Part shown: positions 1 through 8,324 of the stretch, in pieces
Layout: each line of letters starts with the position of its first letter
How positions within the stretch are numbered: the first letter of the stretch is position 1
The notes under the pieces: generated by a model
Seen by the model: the letters and a program-made list of their open reading frames with translations, nothing else
Database searches by the model: none
Told to the model about the DNA's origin: nothing
NCBI GenBank assembly: GCA_046349315.1
Contig: JAXMCQ010000012.1
Location: forward strand, 62,001 to 126,000
DNA: 64,000 nucleotides
Source: JAEUMG01 sp046349315
GTDB taxonomy: Bacteria > Pseudomonadota > Alphaproteobacteria > Rhizobiales > Aestuariivirgaceae
Reading direction: 5' to 3'
Position numbers and translations under genes: made by a program

Positions 1-434
1 GAGCCAAATTTGTAGCTGAGCTTTTGATTTGCCTGATCCTGGAATGTATTCGAGTTGACGGCGTCAAAGGCGAGGCCGAGATCCTCTGCCCGTTGCCGCA
101 GCTCGCCATAGTCCGACACCTTGTCCCAGGGAAAGTGCGGGCTGACGGTCGGGGTGACCCTCACTAATTGCTGGATGGCGGCGCAGTCCTCCAGCTTATC
201 GAAAATGTCACGTGGCTCGCCTGGACCTGGAAAGCGCGCGAAGCGGGTCCCGCCAGTGCCGACACCCCAGGTCGGCACGGCGACCGCGAAATTTGCAACT
301 TGCTTTACGATCGCTTCGATATCGACGCCGCGCCGCTTGAGGGTCCGCCCCAGCGCTTCAAAGTCCTGATCCAGAGCGCCCGCAATCTTTCCGTTTTCCG
401 CGGCAATCAATTCGGCCGGAATGCGGTAGCCCAT
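1..434 (-). CDS. rhaI: L-rhamnose catabolism isomerase RhaI (N-terminal part; cut by window edge)
   Basis: This is the first 144 residues of the sugar isomerase that opens rhizobial-type L-rhamnose breakdown (L-rhamnose to L-rhamnulose). I translated it from the minus strand; the frame is open to base 1, so the gene continues off the left edge. Recognition rests on the segments RFPGPGEPRDIFDKLEDC, TPTVSPHFPWDKV and LGLAFDAVNSNTFQDQ, which are characteristic of the Pseudomonas stutzeri-type rhamnose isomerase of the xylose-isomerase-like TIM-barrel superfamily. The ATG at 434 follows a GGGAGAG ribosome site. It starts 17 bases after the rhaD stop, so it is the second gene of a rhaD-rhaI transcript. 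The metal-binding residues lie outside the window. Confidence 0.9.
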   Translation of the reverse strand, partial: MGYRIPAELIAAENGKIAGALDQDFEALGRTLKRRGVDIEAIVKQVANFAVAVPTWGVGTGGTRFARFPGPGEPRDIFDKLEDCAAIQQLVRVTPTVSPHFPWDKVSDYGELRQRAEDLGLAFDAVNSNTFQDQANQKLSYKFG

Positions 435-451
435 TGATGCTCTCCCGGTTC

Positions 452-2524
452 TCAGCGCGTGAAGGATGCCACATGTCCGGCATCGACGTTGAGATAGTTG
501 CCGGTCGACTTTGAAGACATGTCGGATGCAAAGAAGTAGACGCCCTCGGCGATATCTTCCGGAAAGACCGAACGCTGCAGCAGCGAACGCTTGCGATAGT
601 GCTCCTCGAGTTCGTCCGGGCGGATCTTCAACGATTCGGCTCGCTGCTTGCGCCAGTCGCCCTGCATGAGCTTGGTGCCGCGCAGGACCGCGTCCGGGTT
701 GACAACATTCACGCGTATCCCCATCGGCGCTCCTTCGAGAGCCATGCAGCGCGCCAGATGCAGTTCGGCAGCCTTTATGGCGCCATAGGCACTTGCACCC
801 GCCGAAGCGACGATGGCGTTCTTCGAGCAGATGAAGACCATCGAACCCCCGATATTCTGTCGCTTCAGCAGGCGGTAGCCCTCACGCCCCACGAGGAAAT
901 AGCCGGTTCCGAGAATGGCTGATTGCCGGTTCCATATGTCGAGACTGGTGTCTTCAACCGGTGCAGGCAGTGCGATGCCGGCATTATTAACGACGATGTC
1001 CAGCCCGCCGAAGCGCAGGACCGCCGAACGAAAAGCAGCAATGACAGCGTCTTCGGACGTCACGTCCATGACGACGCTATGGATGGCGTCTTTTCCGTAG
1101 GTCTTGGCGAATCCCGCCGACGTTTGCTCAAGCGCAGCAGCATCGATATCCGCAATCGTGACGCAGGCGCCCTCGCTCAGCAGTCTTGCAGCGATGGCCG
1201 CCCCGATTCCGCCGGCGCCGCCGGTGATGAAGGCAATCCTGCCGGCGAGACTCTTGGGCTTCGGCATGCGCTGCAGCTTTGCTTCTTCGAGCAACCAGTA
1301 TTCGATGCTGAAGGCCTCCTGCTCGGGAAGCCCGCGATACTCTGAAACACCGGAAGCGCCGCGCATCACATTGATTGCGTTGACGTAGAATTCAGATGCG
1401 ATCCGCGCGGTCGCCTTGTCGCGCGCAAAGGACATCATGCCGACGCCGGGGACCAGATAGATCACCGGATTGGGATCGCGGATCGCCGGAGAATTGGCGT
1501 GCTTGCAGCGCTCGTAATAGCCGGCATAGTCTTTGCGATAGGCTTCAATCAATCCCGCAAGGTCGGACGTATTAGAATTGGCGGGAACGACCAAGGGCCG
1601 GATCTTGGTGCGCAGAAAGTGGTCGGGGCAAGACGTGCCGAGCGGCGCGAGGCTCGCGAGCTGCTTTGAATTCACGAATTCCAGTACTTCTGGTGCGTCA
1701 GTGTAATGGCCAACCTTGTATTCCTCGCGTGCGATAGCGCCGCGGATCTCCGGCAATAGCCGAATAGCTGCATCTTTACGGGCCGCTTCGCTCAGGTCGG
1801 CGATGGAAGCGCCACCGAAAGCCGGCATTGCGCTGTTCTGTTCCAGCCAATCGGCCGCCTTATTGATGATACGCAGGGTTGTTTCGTAGCAGGACTTGGA
1901 ATCGGGACCCCAAGTGAAAAGGCCGTGGCTGCCGAGGACTACACCGACATAGCGGGGATTGGCCTTCGCCATGTCTCCCAACTTGATGCCAAGGTCGATC
2001 CCCGGACGCTGCCAGGGAAGATAGCCAATCTCGTCGCCGAATATCTCGCGCGTCAGGCGCTCGGAGTCTTTCGAGGCTGCAATTGCGATGACCGCATCGG
2101 AATGGACATGATCGACATGGCGATGTGGCACATAGCCATGAAGGCATGTGTCGATCGAGGCCGCGCGCGGGTTCGCATTGAAGGTGCAGTGATTGAGCTT
2201 GTGCACCATCTCGTCTTCTTGATCGAGATGCTGATAGAGTGACTTCAACGATTCAAGCTTGTCGAGGTAGAGCGTGGCGAAGCCGTCAAGCTTCATCGAT
2301 CCCAAATCGCCGCCTGACCCTTTGACCCACAGGACAGTAACCGGCTTTTGGGTTAGCGGATCGGCCGTGTCGATCTTGGCAGAGGTGTTTCCACCGCCGA
2401 AATTCGTGATGCGCAGATCCGCGCCGAGGAGATTGGAGCGGTAAAGCAGAAGGCCCGCCTCATCGGGTTTCCGGGCGGCGGCGTCATCCCAAAGATTCGG
2501 TACGGTGTGATTGGAGATCGTCAT
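452..2524 (-). CDS. rhaD: Bifunctional rhamnulose-1-phosphate aldolase / short-chain dehydrogenase RhaD
   Basis: A 690-residue fusion protein. Roughly residues 20-350 form a class II aldolase domain, with a zinc-ligand-like histidine cluster (HGYVPHRHVDHVHSD) and GSHGLFTWG. It is expected to split rhamnulose 1-phosphate into dihydroxyacetone phosphate and L-lactaldehyde. Residues about 425-690 are a short-chain dehydrogenase with the NAD-binding TGGAGGIG, the NNAG motif and the catalytic YGAIK. It probably oxidises or reduces the lactaldehyde product. The same fusion is the RhaD of Rhizobium leguminosarum. The ATG at 2524 has GAGG about 10 bases upstream. A hairpin with a U-tract separates it from rhaS, and rhaI follows closely. 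Which reaction the dehydrogenase half catalyses here is inferred from the family. Confidence 0.9.
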   Translation of the reverse strand: MTISNHTVPNLWDDAAARKPDEAGLLLYRSNLLGADLRITNFGGGNTSAKIDTADPLTQKPVTVLWVKGSGGDLGSMKLDGFATLYLDKLESLKSLYQHLDQEDEMVHKLNHCTFNANPRAASIDTCLHGYVPHRHVDHVHSDAVIAIAASKDSERLTREIFGDEIGYLPWQRPGIDLGIKLGDMAKANPRYVGVVLGSHGLFTWGPDSKSCYETTLRIINKAADWLEQNSAMPAFGGASIADLSEAARKDAAIRLLPEIRGAIAREEYKVGHYTDAPEVLEFVNSKQLASLAPLGTSCPDHFLRTKIRPLVVPANSNTSDLAGLIEAYRKDYAGYYERCKHANSPAIRDPNPVIYLVPGVGMMSFARDKATARIASEFYVNAINVMRGASGVSEYRGLPEQEAFSIEYWLLEEAKLQRMPKPKSLAGRIAFITGGAGGIGAAIAARLLSEGACVTIADIDAAALEQTSAGFAKTYGKDAIHSVVMDVTSEDAVIAAFRSAVLRFGGLDIVVNNAGIALPAPVEDTSLDIWNRQSAILGTGYFLVGREGYRLLKRQNIGGSMVFICSKNAIVASAGASAYGAIKAAELHLARCMALEGAPMGIRVNVVNPDAVLRGTKLMQGDWRKQRAESLKIRPDELEEHYRKRSLLQRSVFPEDIAEGVYFFASDMSSKSTGNYLNVDAGHVASFTR

Positions 2525-2541
2525 CAGTCAATAAACCTCAG

Positions 2542-2578
2542 AAAAAAGTGCCTCTCCCGCGCTGGTGCGCGGGAGAGG
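2542..2578 (-). terminator. Hairpin with U-tract between rhaS and rhaD
   Basis: A perfect 12-bp stem (2551-2562 with 2567-2578) encloses the loop TGGT. On the minus strand it is followed within three bases by six T residues (2547-2542). This is the layout of an intrinsic terminator just after the rhaS stop. The U-tract ends only a few bases before the GAGG ribosome site of rhaD, so it could be a partial terminator that sets the ratio of importer to enzyme transcripts, or the end of rhaTPQS with rhaD expressed separately. Confidence 0.75.
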
Positions 2579-2588
2579 AGAGCGATGT

Positions 2589-3695
2589 CTAGAAATCAAA
2601 CTGGCCGATATTTTCCTTGGTGAAAGTATAGGGAGCGCCGAGCAGGATCTCGGAGCCGTTGATCACCTGGAGTTCGCCAAGCTTGCCGGCCTTGACGCTT
2701 GTCGCGCCGGCCTTGAGGTCGCCGTCAGCCACCGCGCGGAGTACCTGCAATGCGGCGTAACCCAAATCGACCGGGTTCCACAGCACCACCGACTTCACGC
2801 AATCCTTCTCGACATAGGGCTTCATGGCGTTGGGCGTTGCAAGACCGACCACAGCGATCTTCCCGCACTTGCCAGCCTGCGTCACGGCTTCGGCCGAAGC
2901 CGGCGTCGCGACGCTCGTCATGCCGAACAGGCCCTTCAGATCATCGCCATACTTGTTGATGAGAGTGTTGGCCTGGTTGAAGGACAGAACGTTGTCTTCC
3001 TGTGCTTCGACCGTCTCGAGCCACTTCATATTGGGATGGCACTTGGCCGCGTAGGCTGCCATCTCGGAAATCCAGCGGGCCTGGTTCGGCGTCGTGAAGG
3101 TCGATGTGACGATCGCGAACGAACCGTCTTCGCCGATTTCCTTGGCCATGTTGTCGACAAGCGACTTGGCGATGCCGTTGAATTCGGCCTGGTTCACAAA
3201 CCACTGGCGCGCATCGGGCTGCGAATTGGCATCGTAGCCGACGACGTTGATGCCCTTGGACAAGGCCTTCTTCAGGACCGGCGCGATGGCGACCGGGTCG
3301 TTGGCCGCAAACAGAATTCCATCGACACCAGAGGTAATATAATTGTCAATGAAGCTGATCTGCTGGTCGATGTTGGCCTGGGTCGGGCCGTCGGTCTTGG
3401 CGTCGACATTGCCCAGTTCAGCCGCCGCGTCGGCGATGCCTTTGGACGTTGCGTTGAAGTAGCCGATGCCGATGAGCTTCGGAATATCGACAACGGTGAT
3501 CTTCTTGCCCTTCCGGTCTGGCGCATTTGTCGGCTCGCCGCCATCATAGGGCTTCGCCACCGCGGCCCCTGGGGTTGCGTCACAGGCGAGCGGATTGGTC
3601 GGCAGGTCGTCGCCGCCGGTCCAAGCCGAAGCCGCGTAAGCACTTCCCGCCATGGCGGCGAGAGCGAAAGCGGCAATCACAGTCTTGCGTATCAT
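2589..3695 (-). CDS. rhaS: Rhamnose ABC transporter substrate-binding protein RhaS
   Basis: A 368-residue periplasmic sugar-binding protein of the LacI/ribose-binding fold. I chose the ATG at 3695 because it follows AAGGAG and gives a clean signal peptide (MIRKTVIAAFALAAMAGSAYA). The longer frame to 3785 adds 30 unlikely residues. The mature protein contains GIGYFNATSKGIADAAAELG, the repeated IDQQISFIDNYITSGVDGI-type ligand-lobe helix and AGKCGKIAVVGL. It would hand L-rhamnose to the RhaP/RhaQ channel. It is last in the rhaT-P-Q-S unit and is followed by a hairpin, a common arrangement for binding proteins that must outnumber their permeases. Assignment to rhamnose rests mainly on the neighbouring rhaD, rhaI and rhaR. 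Confidence 0.85.
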   Translation of the reverse strand: MIRKTVIAAFALAAMAGSAYAASAWTGGDDLPTNPLACDATPGAAVAKPYDGGEPTNAPDRKGKKITVVDIPKLIGIGYFNATSKGIADAAAELGNVDAKTDGPTQANIDQQISFIDNYITSGVDGILFAANDPVAIAPVLKKALSKGINVVGYDANSQPDARQWFVNQAEFNGIAKSLVDNMAKEIGEDGSFAIVTSTFTTPNQARWISEMAAYAAKCHPNMKWLETVEAQEDNVLSFNQANTLINKYGDDLKGLFGMTSVATPASAEAVTQAGKCGKIAVVGLATPNAMKPYVEKDCVKSVVLWNPVDLGYAALQVLRAVADGDLKAGATSVKAGKLGELQVINGSEILLGAPYTFTKENIGQFDF

Positions 3696-3771
3696 GGTCA
3701 CGCTCCTTGCGCTTCGAATCCGGTCCATTTGTACAGCGGACGGTTGTGGTCCGGATCCTTCTCCCATTTGA

Positions 3772-4725
3772 TCAACCGTCTGCATCCCTTCGGAACATGT
3801 TACTGATGAGGATTGTAAGGATTAACACGGCGCCGATCACGACGATCGTGCCATCGCCCTTAACGCCTGAAAGAGCGAGACCGTTCTTCAGCGCCTGCAT
3901 GAGCATGAGGCCGAGCAAGGTTCCGATGATCGTGCCGCGTCCGCCAAAAATGCTGGTGCCGCCCAAGACGACGGCGGTGATGACGTCAAGTTCGAGGCCG
4001 GTTCCCATGTCGGAGCGCGTGGTCGACACGCGCGAGACGAAGATGACCGCGGCGAGACCGGCAATCAGCCCGGAGGCGGTATAGATAAGCAAGAGCGCAC
4101 GATCGACTTTGAGGCCGGAGAAGCGCGAGGCGATGGCGTTGGAGCCAATGGCATAGGTCTCGCGCCCAAATGTCGACAATCCGAGAATGATCGCTGCGAC
4201 CAAGGCGCATAGCCCGAAGATCCAGAGCTGGACCGGCACGCCGAGGAACTCGCCCTGGCCCAGGACGAAGAACCATTCGGGATAGCCGCGAACGGAGCGA
4301 GCCTGGCTGATGCCCTCCGCCAGACCGCGATAAAGTGCAAGCGTGGCGAGTGTGGCGATCAAGGGCGGAACGCCGAAGCGCGTGATAATCAAGCCGTTGA
4401 CGAAGCCGGCAACGCCGCCGGCGACGACGCCGAGCATCATGGCGAGCGGAAGCGGCAGGCCGATATTCTGCCAGAAGACGCCGAGAAGGATGGCGACCAG
4501 GCCGAGTATGGAGCCGACGGATAGATCGATACCGCCGGTGACGATGACGAAGGTCATGGCGAGCGCGACGAGGCCCACCTCCGCCATCAATCTTCCTTGA
4601 TTGAGCAGGTTCTCGGTCGTGAAAAAGCGATCCGACTGAAAGGCCAGCATGATGAGTGCCAGGATGAGCAGGAGCCCGAGGATCGTTTCATGGCGGAACA
4701 GTAAATTGCGCAGGGAATGGTTCAT
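3772..4725 (-). CDS. rhaQ: Rhamnose ABC transporter permease RhaQ
   Basis: A 317-residue inner-membrane permease of the ribose/rhamnose type (BPD_transp_2), with about eight to ten hydrophobic segments. The family signature GGIDLSVGS lies near residue 65, and the cytoplasmic coupling region around LDVITAVVLGGTSIFGGRGT contacts the ATPase. The start ATG at 4725 overlaps the rhaP stop as ATGA, so the two permeases are translationally coupled. An open frame reaches 5400, but that extension is the antisense-free shadow of rhaP and is rejected. It forms the channel as a heterodimer with RhaP. Which of the two permeases is called P or Q follows gene order in R. leguminosarum and is a convention. 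Confidence 0.85.
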   Translation of the reverse strand: MNHSLRNLLFRHETILGLLLILALIMLAFQSDRFFTTENLLNQGRLMAEVGLVALAMTFVIVTGGIDLSVGSILGLVAILLGVFWQNIGLPLPLAMMLGVVAGGVAGFVNGLIITRFGVPPLIATLATLALYRGLAEGISQARSVRGYPEWFFVLGQGEFLGVPVQLWIFGLCALVAAIILGLSTFGRETYAIGSNAIASRFSGLKVDRALLLIYTASGLIAGLAAVIFVSRVSTTRSDMGTGLELDVITAVVLGGTSIFGGRGTIIGTLLGLMLMQALKNGLALSGVKGDGTIVVIGAVLILTILISNMFRRDADG

Positions 4726-5696
4726 CGCGCCATTTCCCGTTTCCGCCGGGCCATGTCGGCAAGGACGGTTGCCAGAATGAGGAGGCCGAGGACGGCGCGG
4801 AGCCAGTAGGCCGAGACATTCAGGAATATCAATGCCGACCCGATGCAGGCGAAGAGAATTGCGGCAAGCGTCGATCCGATCACCGTGCCGGTTCCCCCAA
4901 GGATAGACACGCCGCCGATGACCGCGGCGGTAATGACCGTCAGTTCCAGATTTGGCGGAACTGTCGATTGAATGACCTGCAATTGTGTCGCGAAGAGAAG
5001 TGCGGCGATGCCGGCAAAAAAGCCGTGCAGCGCGAATGCAAGGACGCAGGTGCGCTCGGGGCTCAAGCCGCTGGCGCGGGCGGCTTCCGGATTGCCGCCA
5101 ACCGCATAGAACGAGCGGCCAGTTGCCGAATAGCGCATCCACAAGGCCATGATGATGGTGAGGATCACCATGAAGTAGACGGGCGAGGGGATGCCGAAGA
5201 GGCGGCCTTGAGCGATGAAGAATTCGGGCGGCATGCCCGAGATCCAGGTTCCCCCAGTTGCGCTGATAAGGCCGCCTTTCAGGATCGACAGCATGCCCAG
5301 TGTCATGACGATCGAGGGTATTTTCAGATAGGCAATAAAGGCGCCAACCGCCGTATTGATGACGACGCCAACGATGACTGGAACGACCCAGGCGATCCAT
5401 ATGGGATAACCGCTTACCGCCAATGTGCCGGCAATCGTCGCGAGCACGCCGATCAATGACCCGACCGAAACGTCAATATGTCCGCTGATAATGACCAGCG
5501 ACATGCCTATTGCGGCAACCGCGATATAGGCATTGCCGGAGAATATGTTGGTGAGATTGCTGTTCGAAAGGAAGCGCGGATTGACGGTGCCCACAAAAAT
5601 GAAGAGGGCTATGATCGCGCCAAGCACGACGATTTCCTGGCCATAGGCCTGGAATATCCGCGATAGGCTCGAAGGGCGGGCGGCTAGGGCAATCAT
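4722..5696 (-). CDS. rhaP: Rhamnose ABC transporter permease RhaP
   Basis: A 324-residue inner-membrane permease paralogous to its downstream neighbour. The motif SGHIDVSVGSLIGV near residue 70 and LELTVITAAVIGGVSILGGTGT near residue 230 mark the BPD_transp_2 family. Its start overlaps the rhaT stop by four bases (ATGA at 5693-5696) and its stop overlaps the rhaQ start in the same way. rhaT, rhaP and rhaQ are therefore one tightly coupled translation unit. It should supply half of the transmembrane pore of the rhamnose importer. Confidence 0.85.
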   Translation of the reverse strand: MIALAARPSSLSRIFQAYGQEIVVLGAIIALFIFVGTVNPRFLSNSNLTNIFSGNAYIAVAAIGMSLVIISGHIDVSVGSLIGVLATIAGTLAVSGYPIWIAWVVPVIVGVVINTAVGAFIAYLKIPSIVMTLGMLSILKGGLISATGGTWISGMPPEFFIAQGRLFGIPSPVYFMVILTIIMALWMRYSATGRSFYAVGGNPEAARASGLSPERTCVLAFALHGFFAGIAALLFATQLQVIQSTVPPNLELTVITAAVIGGVSILGGTGTVIGSTLAAILFACIGSALIFLNVSAYWLRAVLGLLILATVLADMARRKREMAR

Positions 5697-7201
5697 GCCG
5701 CCTCCACTTCACGCTGGGCCATGGTCATGGCGGCGCCGACCGTTTCCGACGTGGCGTCGGCCCGGTCGATCTCGCCAACGATGCGACCGCTATTCATCAC
5801 CAGGATGCGGTCCGACATGCCGAGCACTTCAGGCAGCTCACTCGAGATCATCAAGATGGCGAGGCCGTTTTGGGCGAGCCGCGACATCAAGGCGTGAATC
5901 TCGGATTTGGCACCGACATCGATCCCGCGCGTCGGCTCGTCCATGATGAGAATGCGCGGTTCGACGGCGAGCCATTTGGCGAGCACGACCTTCTGCTGGT
6001 TCCCGCCCGACAATTGTCGCGTGGCCTGGTTGGGGCCGCGCGCTCTGATGCCCAGTTTCGAGATGAAATCGCGCGCCAGCCCACCTTCCTTTCGCTGGTC
6101 GACGATGAACCAACGGGTAAGCTTGTCCAGGACTGTGAGGGCAATGTTTTCTGCAATCGTTTGTGGCCGGATCAGGCCTTGCAGCCCGCGGTCTTCGGGA
6201 ACATAGGCGACGCCGAGATTTCGCGCGGCTTGCGGGCTGCCGATCTTGACAGGCTTGCCGGCGATGAGGATCTCTCCCGATTCCGCCGGCGTCAGGCCAA
6301 AGATCGTGAGCGCCATCTCGGTGCGGCCCGAGCCGACCAAGCCTGCGACCCCCAGTATTTCGCCCGACCTCAATGTGAATGAGATATCGCGAACCATCCT
6401 CCCGCATGAAACGTGACGCAATTCGAGAAGCGGCTCGCCAAATTTGGTCTGGGCTTTGGGGTAAAGCTGATCGATGGACCTCCCGACCATCATGCTCACA
6501 AGGCTTCTCTCGTTGACCTCGGTGATCGGCGTGGTGGCGACATGCTTTCCATCGCGCAAGACGGTCACGCGGTCAGCGAGTGCAAAGACCTCCGGAAGCT
6601 TGTGTGTGACATAGACGATGCCGACGCCGCGCTCGCGCAAGCCACGTACGATCGCCATCAATTGCTGGACATCGGCCTCGGCAAGCGATGCCGTCGGTTC
6701 ATCCATGACGACAACGCGGGCGTTCTGCGACAGAGCCTTGGCAATTTCGACGCGCTGCCGATTGGCGACGGAAAGGCTGGCGACCTTGGTATCGACATCC
6801 AGATGGTGCGAATCGAGTTCATCGAGCAACTCGCGGGCGCGGGCGCGCATCGCGCCCCAGTCGAGCCCACCCCAGCCCAGGCGCGGCGCATGATTGATGA
6901 AGATATTTTCAGCGACAGTCAGTTCGGGGAAGAGGAGCAGCTCCTGATAGACGATCGCGATGCCGGCCTTGACCGCCTGGCCCGGGTTGGCGAAGCGGAC
7001 GAGTTCGCCGGCGACACGGATTTCGCCTGAGTCGGGCGCATGCACGCCGGCGATGATCTTGATGAGCGTCGATTTTCCGGCGCCGTTCTCGCCAAGCAAC
7101 GCGTGAACTTCGCCGGGGCGGACATCGAAGCCGACATCGTCGAGAACGCGTACGCCGACGAAGGATTTGGAGATATGGGATAGCGAGACAAGTTCGCTCA
7201 T
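5693..7201 (-). CDS. rhaT: Rhamnose ABC transporter ATP-binding protein RhaT (tandem ABC domains)
   Basis: A 502-residue double ATPase of the carbohydrate-uptake class 2 family (RbsA/XylG type). The first domain has Walker A GENGAGKST (near residue 37), signature LSVANRQRVEIAKAL and Walker B VVVMDEPTASL. The second has a degenerate Walker A (GLVGSGRTE) but an intact LSGGNQQKV signature and ILIMDEPTRGIDVG, the usual asymmetry in this class. It powers sugar import through RhaP/RhaQ. It is the first gene of the transporter unit and faces rhaR across a roughly 330-base regulatory gap. In rhizobia this protein is called RhaT; it is not the unrelated E. coli RhaT symporter. Confidence 0.9.
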   Translation of the reverse strand: MSELVSLSHISKSFVGVRVLDDVGFDVRPGEVHALLGENGAGKSTLIKIIAGVHAPDSGEIRVAGELVRFANPGQAVKAGIAIVYQELLLFPELTVAENIFINHAPRLGWGGLDWGAMRARARELLDELDSHHLDVDTKVASLSVANRQRVEIAKALSQNARVVVMDEPTASLAEADVQQLMAIVRGLRERGVGIVYVTHKLPEVFALADRVTVLRDGKHVATTPITEVNERSLVSMMVGRSIDQLYPKAQTKFGEPLLELRHVSCGRMVRDISFTLRSGEILGVAGLVGSGRTEMALTIFGLTPAESGEILIAGKPVKIGSPQAARNLGVAYVPEDRGLQGLIRPQTIAENIALTVLDKLTRWFIVDQRKEGGLARDFISKLGIRARGPNQATRQLSGGNQQKVVLAKWLAVEPRILIMDEPTRGIDVGAKSEIHALMSRLAQNGLAILMISSELPEVLGMSDRILVMNSGRIVGEIDRADATSETVGAAMTMAQREVEAA

Positions 7202-7532
7202 GGATGATCACCGATAATCACCACGGTCAATCCACAGAGATCCAAGCAAGGCTGAAGGCTTTGCCGCTCGAGCGGGACGCACACTCCGGCTGGCAAATGG
7301 ATCAAGCGGCCTCCTCCCATGAAAACCAAGCACTTCATATTGTTTGTCTAAACTCGTGGAGCCCGCCCCCGCCGTCTTCGAGGCAACGCTCCCTTTGCAT
7401 CCCGCAAGCGCTGTGATTAAAATTAAACATGCATGATCGAGGGTCGTCAAGGCGCTAGAGTCAGAAATGCGCGCTTCAATTTGTGATCACGGAATCATGG
7501 GAGTGATCATCGCTGCTCAATGGGAGGGAGCC
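7202..7532. promoter_or_regulatory. rhaT-rhaR divergent control region with TGATCA sites
   Basis: This gap between the divergent rha genes holds three TGATCA palindromes, at 7205-7210, 7484-7489 and 7504-7509. The last two are exactly 20 bases apart, or two helical turns, which suits binding by a multimeric DeoR-type repressor. Next to the rhaT start lie two direct 10-base repeats, GATGATCACC and GATAATCACC (7203-7222). A lower-GC stretch at about 7415-7440 could contain a promoter. The role as RhaR operators is inferred from position and symmetry only. Confidence 0.45.
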
Positions 7533-8324
7533 TTGGAGGAAGCCGATCGCCAGCGTCTGATCACCGACCTTCTGAAGGATCGGCCCTTTGCGACCGTCAA
7601 AGATCTTCTCGATGTCTTGCGGGTTTCCCCGGCAACCATCCGGCGCGATATCGCCAAACTCAGCAAGACAGGGGCGGTGCGGAAGGTGTTTGGCGGTATC
7701 GCCGCTGCGGGCACAGAGGAACAGCCTGACCGGCTCTCGGCGCGGTCCTTCGAGGAGAATCAGATGCTCGCGGTCGAGGCCAAGCGCGCTATCGCGCGCG
7801 AAGCCGAGAAGCTCGTGCGCGACGGCGATGCCATCATTATCCACGGCGGATCGACCTGTTACCTCTTCGCCTTGCGCTTTGCGCGGCGCAACGTGCGGAT
7901 CTACACGAATTCATTGCCGCTTGCTTCGCGGCTCTATCAGGATGGCGACTGCCACCTGACGCTGGCCGGTGGCGAATTTTATCGCGAGCCGGGCATTGTC
8001 TACTCGATGCATCCAAGCGAACCGGATTTCTATGCTTCCAAATTCTTTCTCGGAGCTCAGGGCATCGGCCCTCAAGGCATCATGGAATCGCATCCCTTGA
8101 TCGTGCGCGAGACACAGCGACTCCTGACACTCGCCGATGAGCTTGTGGTCCTTGCCGACAGCCGCAAGTTTGGCGTGAGGGCCCGGCATGCGCCGGTGCC
8201 CCTCTCGCGCATTTCAACATTGGTCACCGATGATGGTCTCGCCGATGAGCATGCCAAGATGCTGGAAGATGCCGGCATCAAATTGGTGATTGCACAAATA
8301 CAGCGCGAAACCGATCGCGCCTAG
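7533..8324 (+). CDS. rhaR: DeoR-family regulator of rhamnose catabolism RhaR
   Basis: A DeoR-type repressor: an N-terminal helix-turn-helix (ATVKDLLDVLRVSPATIRRDIAKL, with the usual GAVRKVFGG wing) followed by a sugar-phosphate-binding DeoRC domain containing IIHGGSTCYLFA and VVLADSRKFG. In R. leguminosarum the DeoR-type RhaR represses the rha genes until an inducer is made. The frame is open from an ATG at 7467, but I prefer the TTG at 7533. It follows GGGAGGGAG, gives the usual short N-terminus (EEADRQRLITDLL) and leaves the TGATCA pair outside the coding region. An ATG at 7497 is also possible. Its TAG stop shares a CTAG with the convergent oxidoreductase gene. Confidence 0.85.
   Translation: MEEADRQRLITDLLKDRPFATVKDLLDVLRVSPATIRRDIAKLSKTGAVRKVFGGIAAAGTEEQPDRLSARSFEENQMLAVEAKRAIAREAEKLVRDGDAIIIHGGSTCYLFALRFARRNVRIYTNSLPLASRLYQDGDCHLTLAGGEFYREPGIVYSMHPSEPDFYASKFFLGAQGIGPQGIMESHPLIVRETQRLLTLADELVVLADSRKFGVRARHAPVPLSRISTLVTDDGLADEHAKMLEDAGIKLVIAQIQRETDRA

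Noticed and set aside
2565..3806. 413-residue plus-strand open frame opposite rhaS
   Set aside because: Antisense shadow; rhaS has a signal peptide, a ribosome site and the expected motifs.
4726..5400. Long upstream extension of the rhaQ frame
   Set aside because: It overlaps rhaP on the same strand in another frame; the ATGA junction at 4722-4725 fixes the start.
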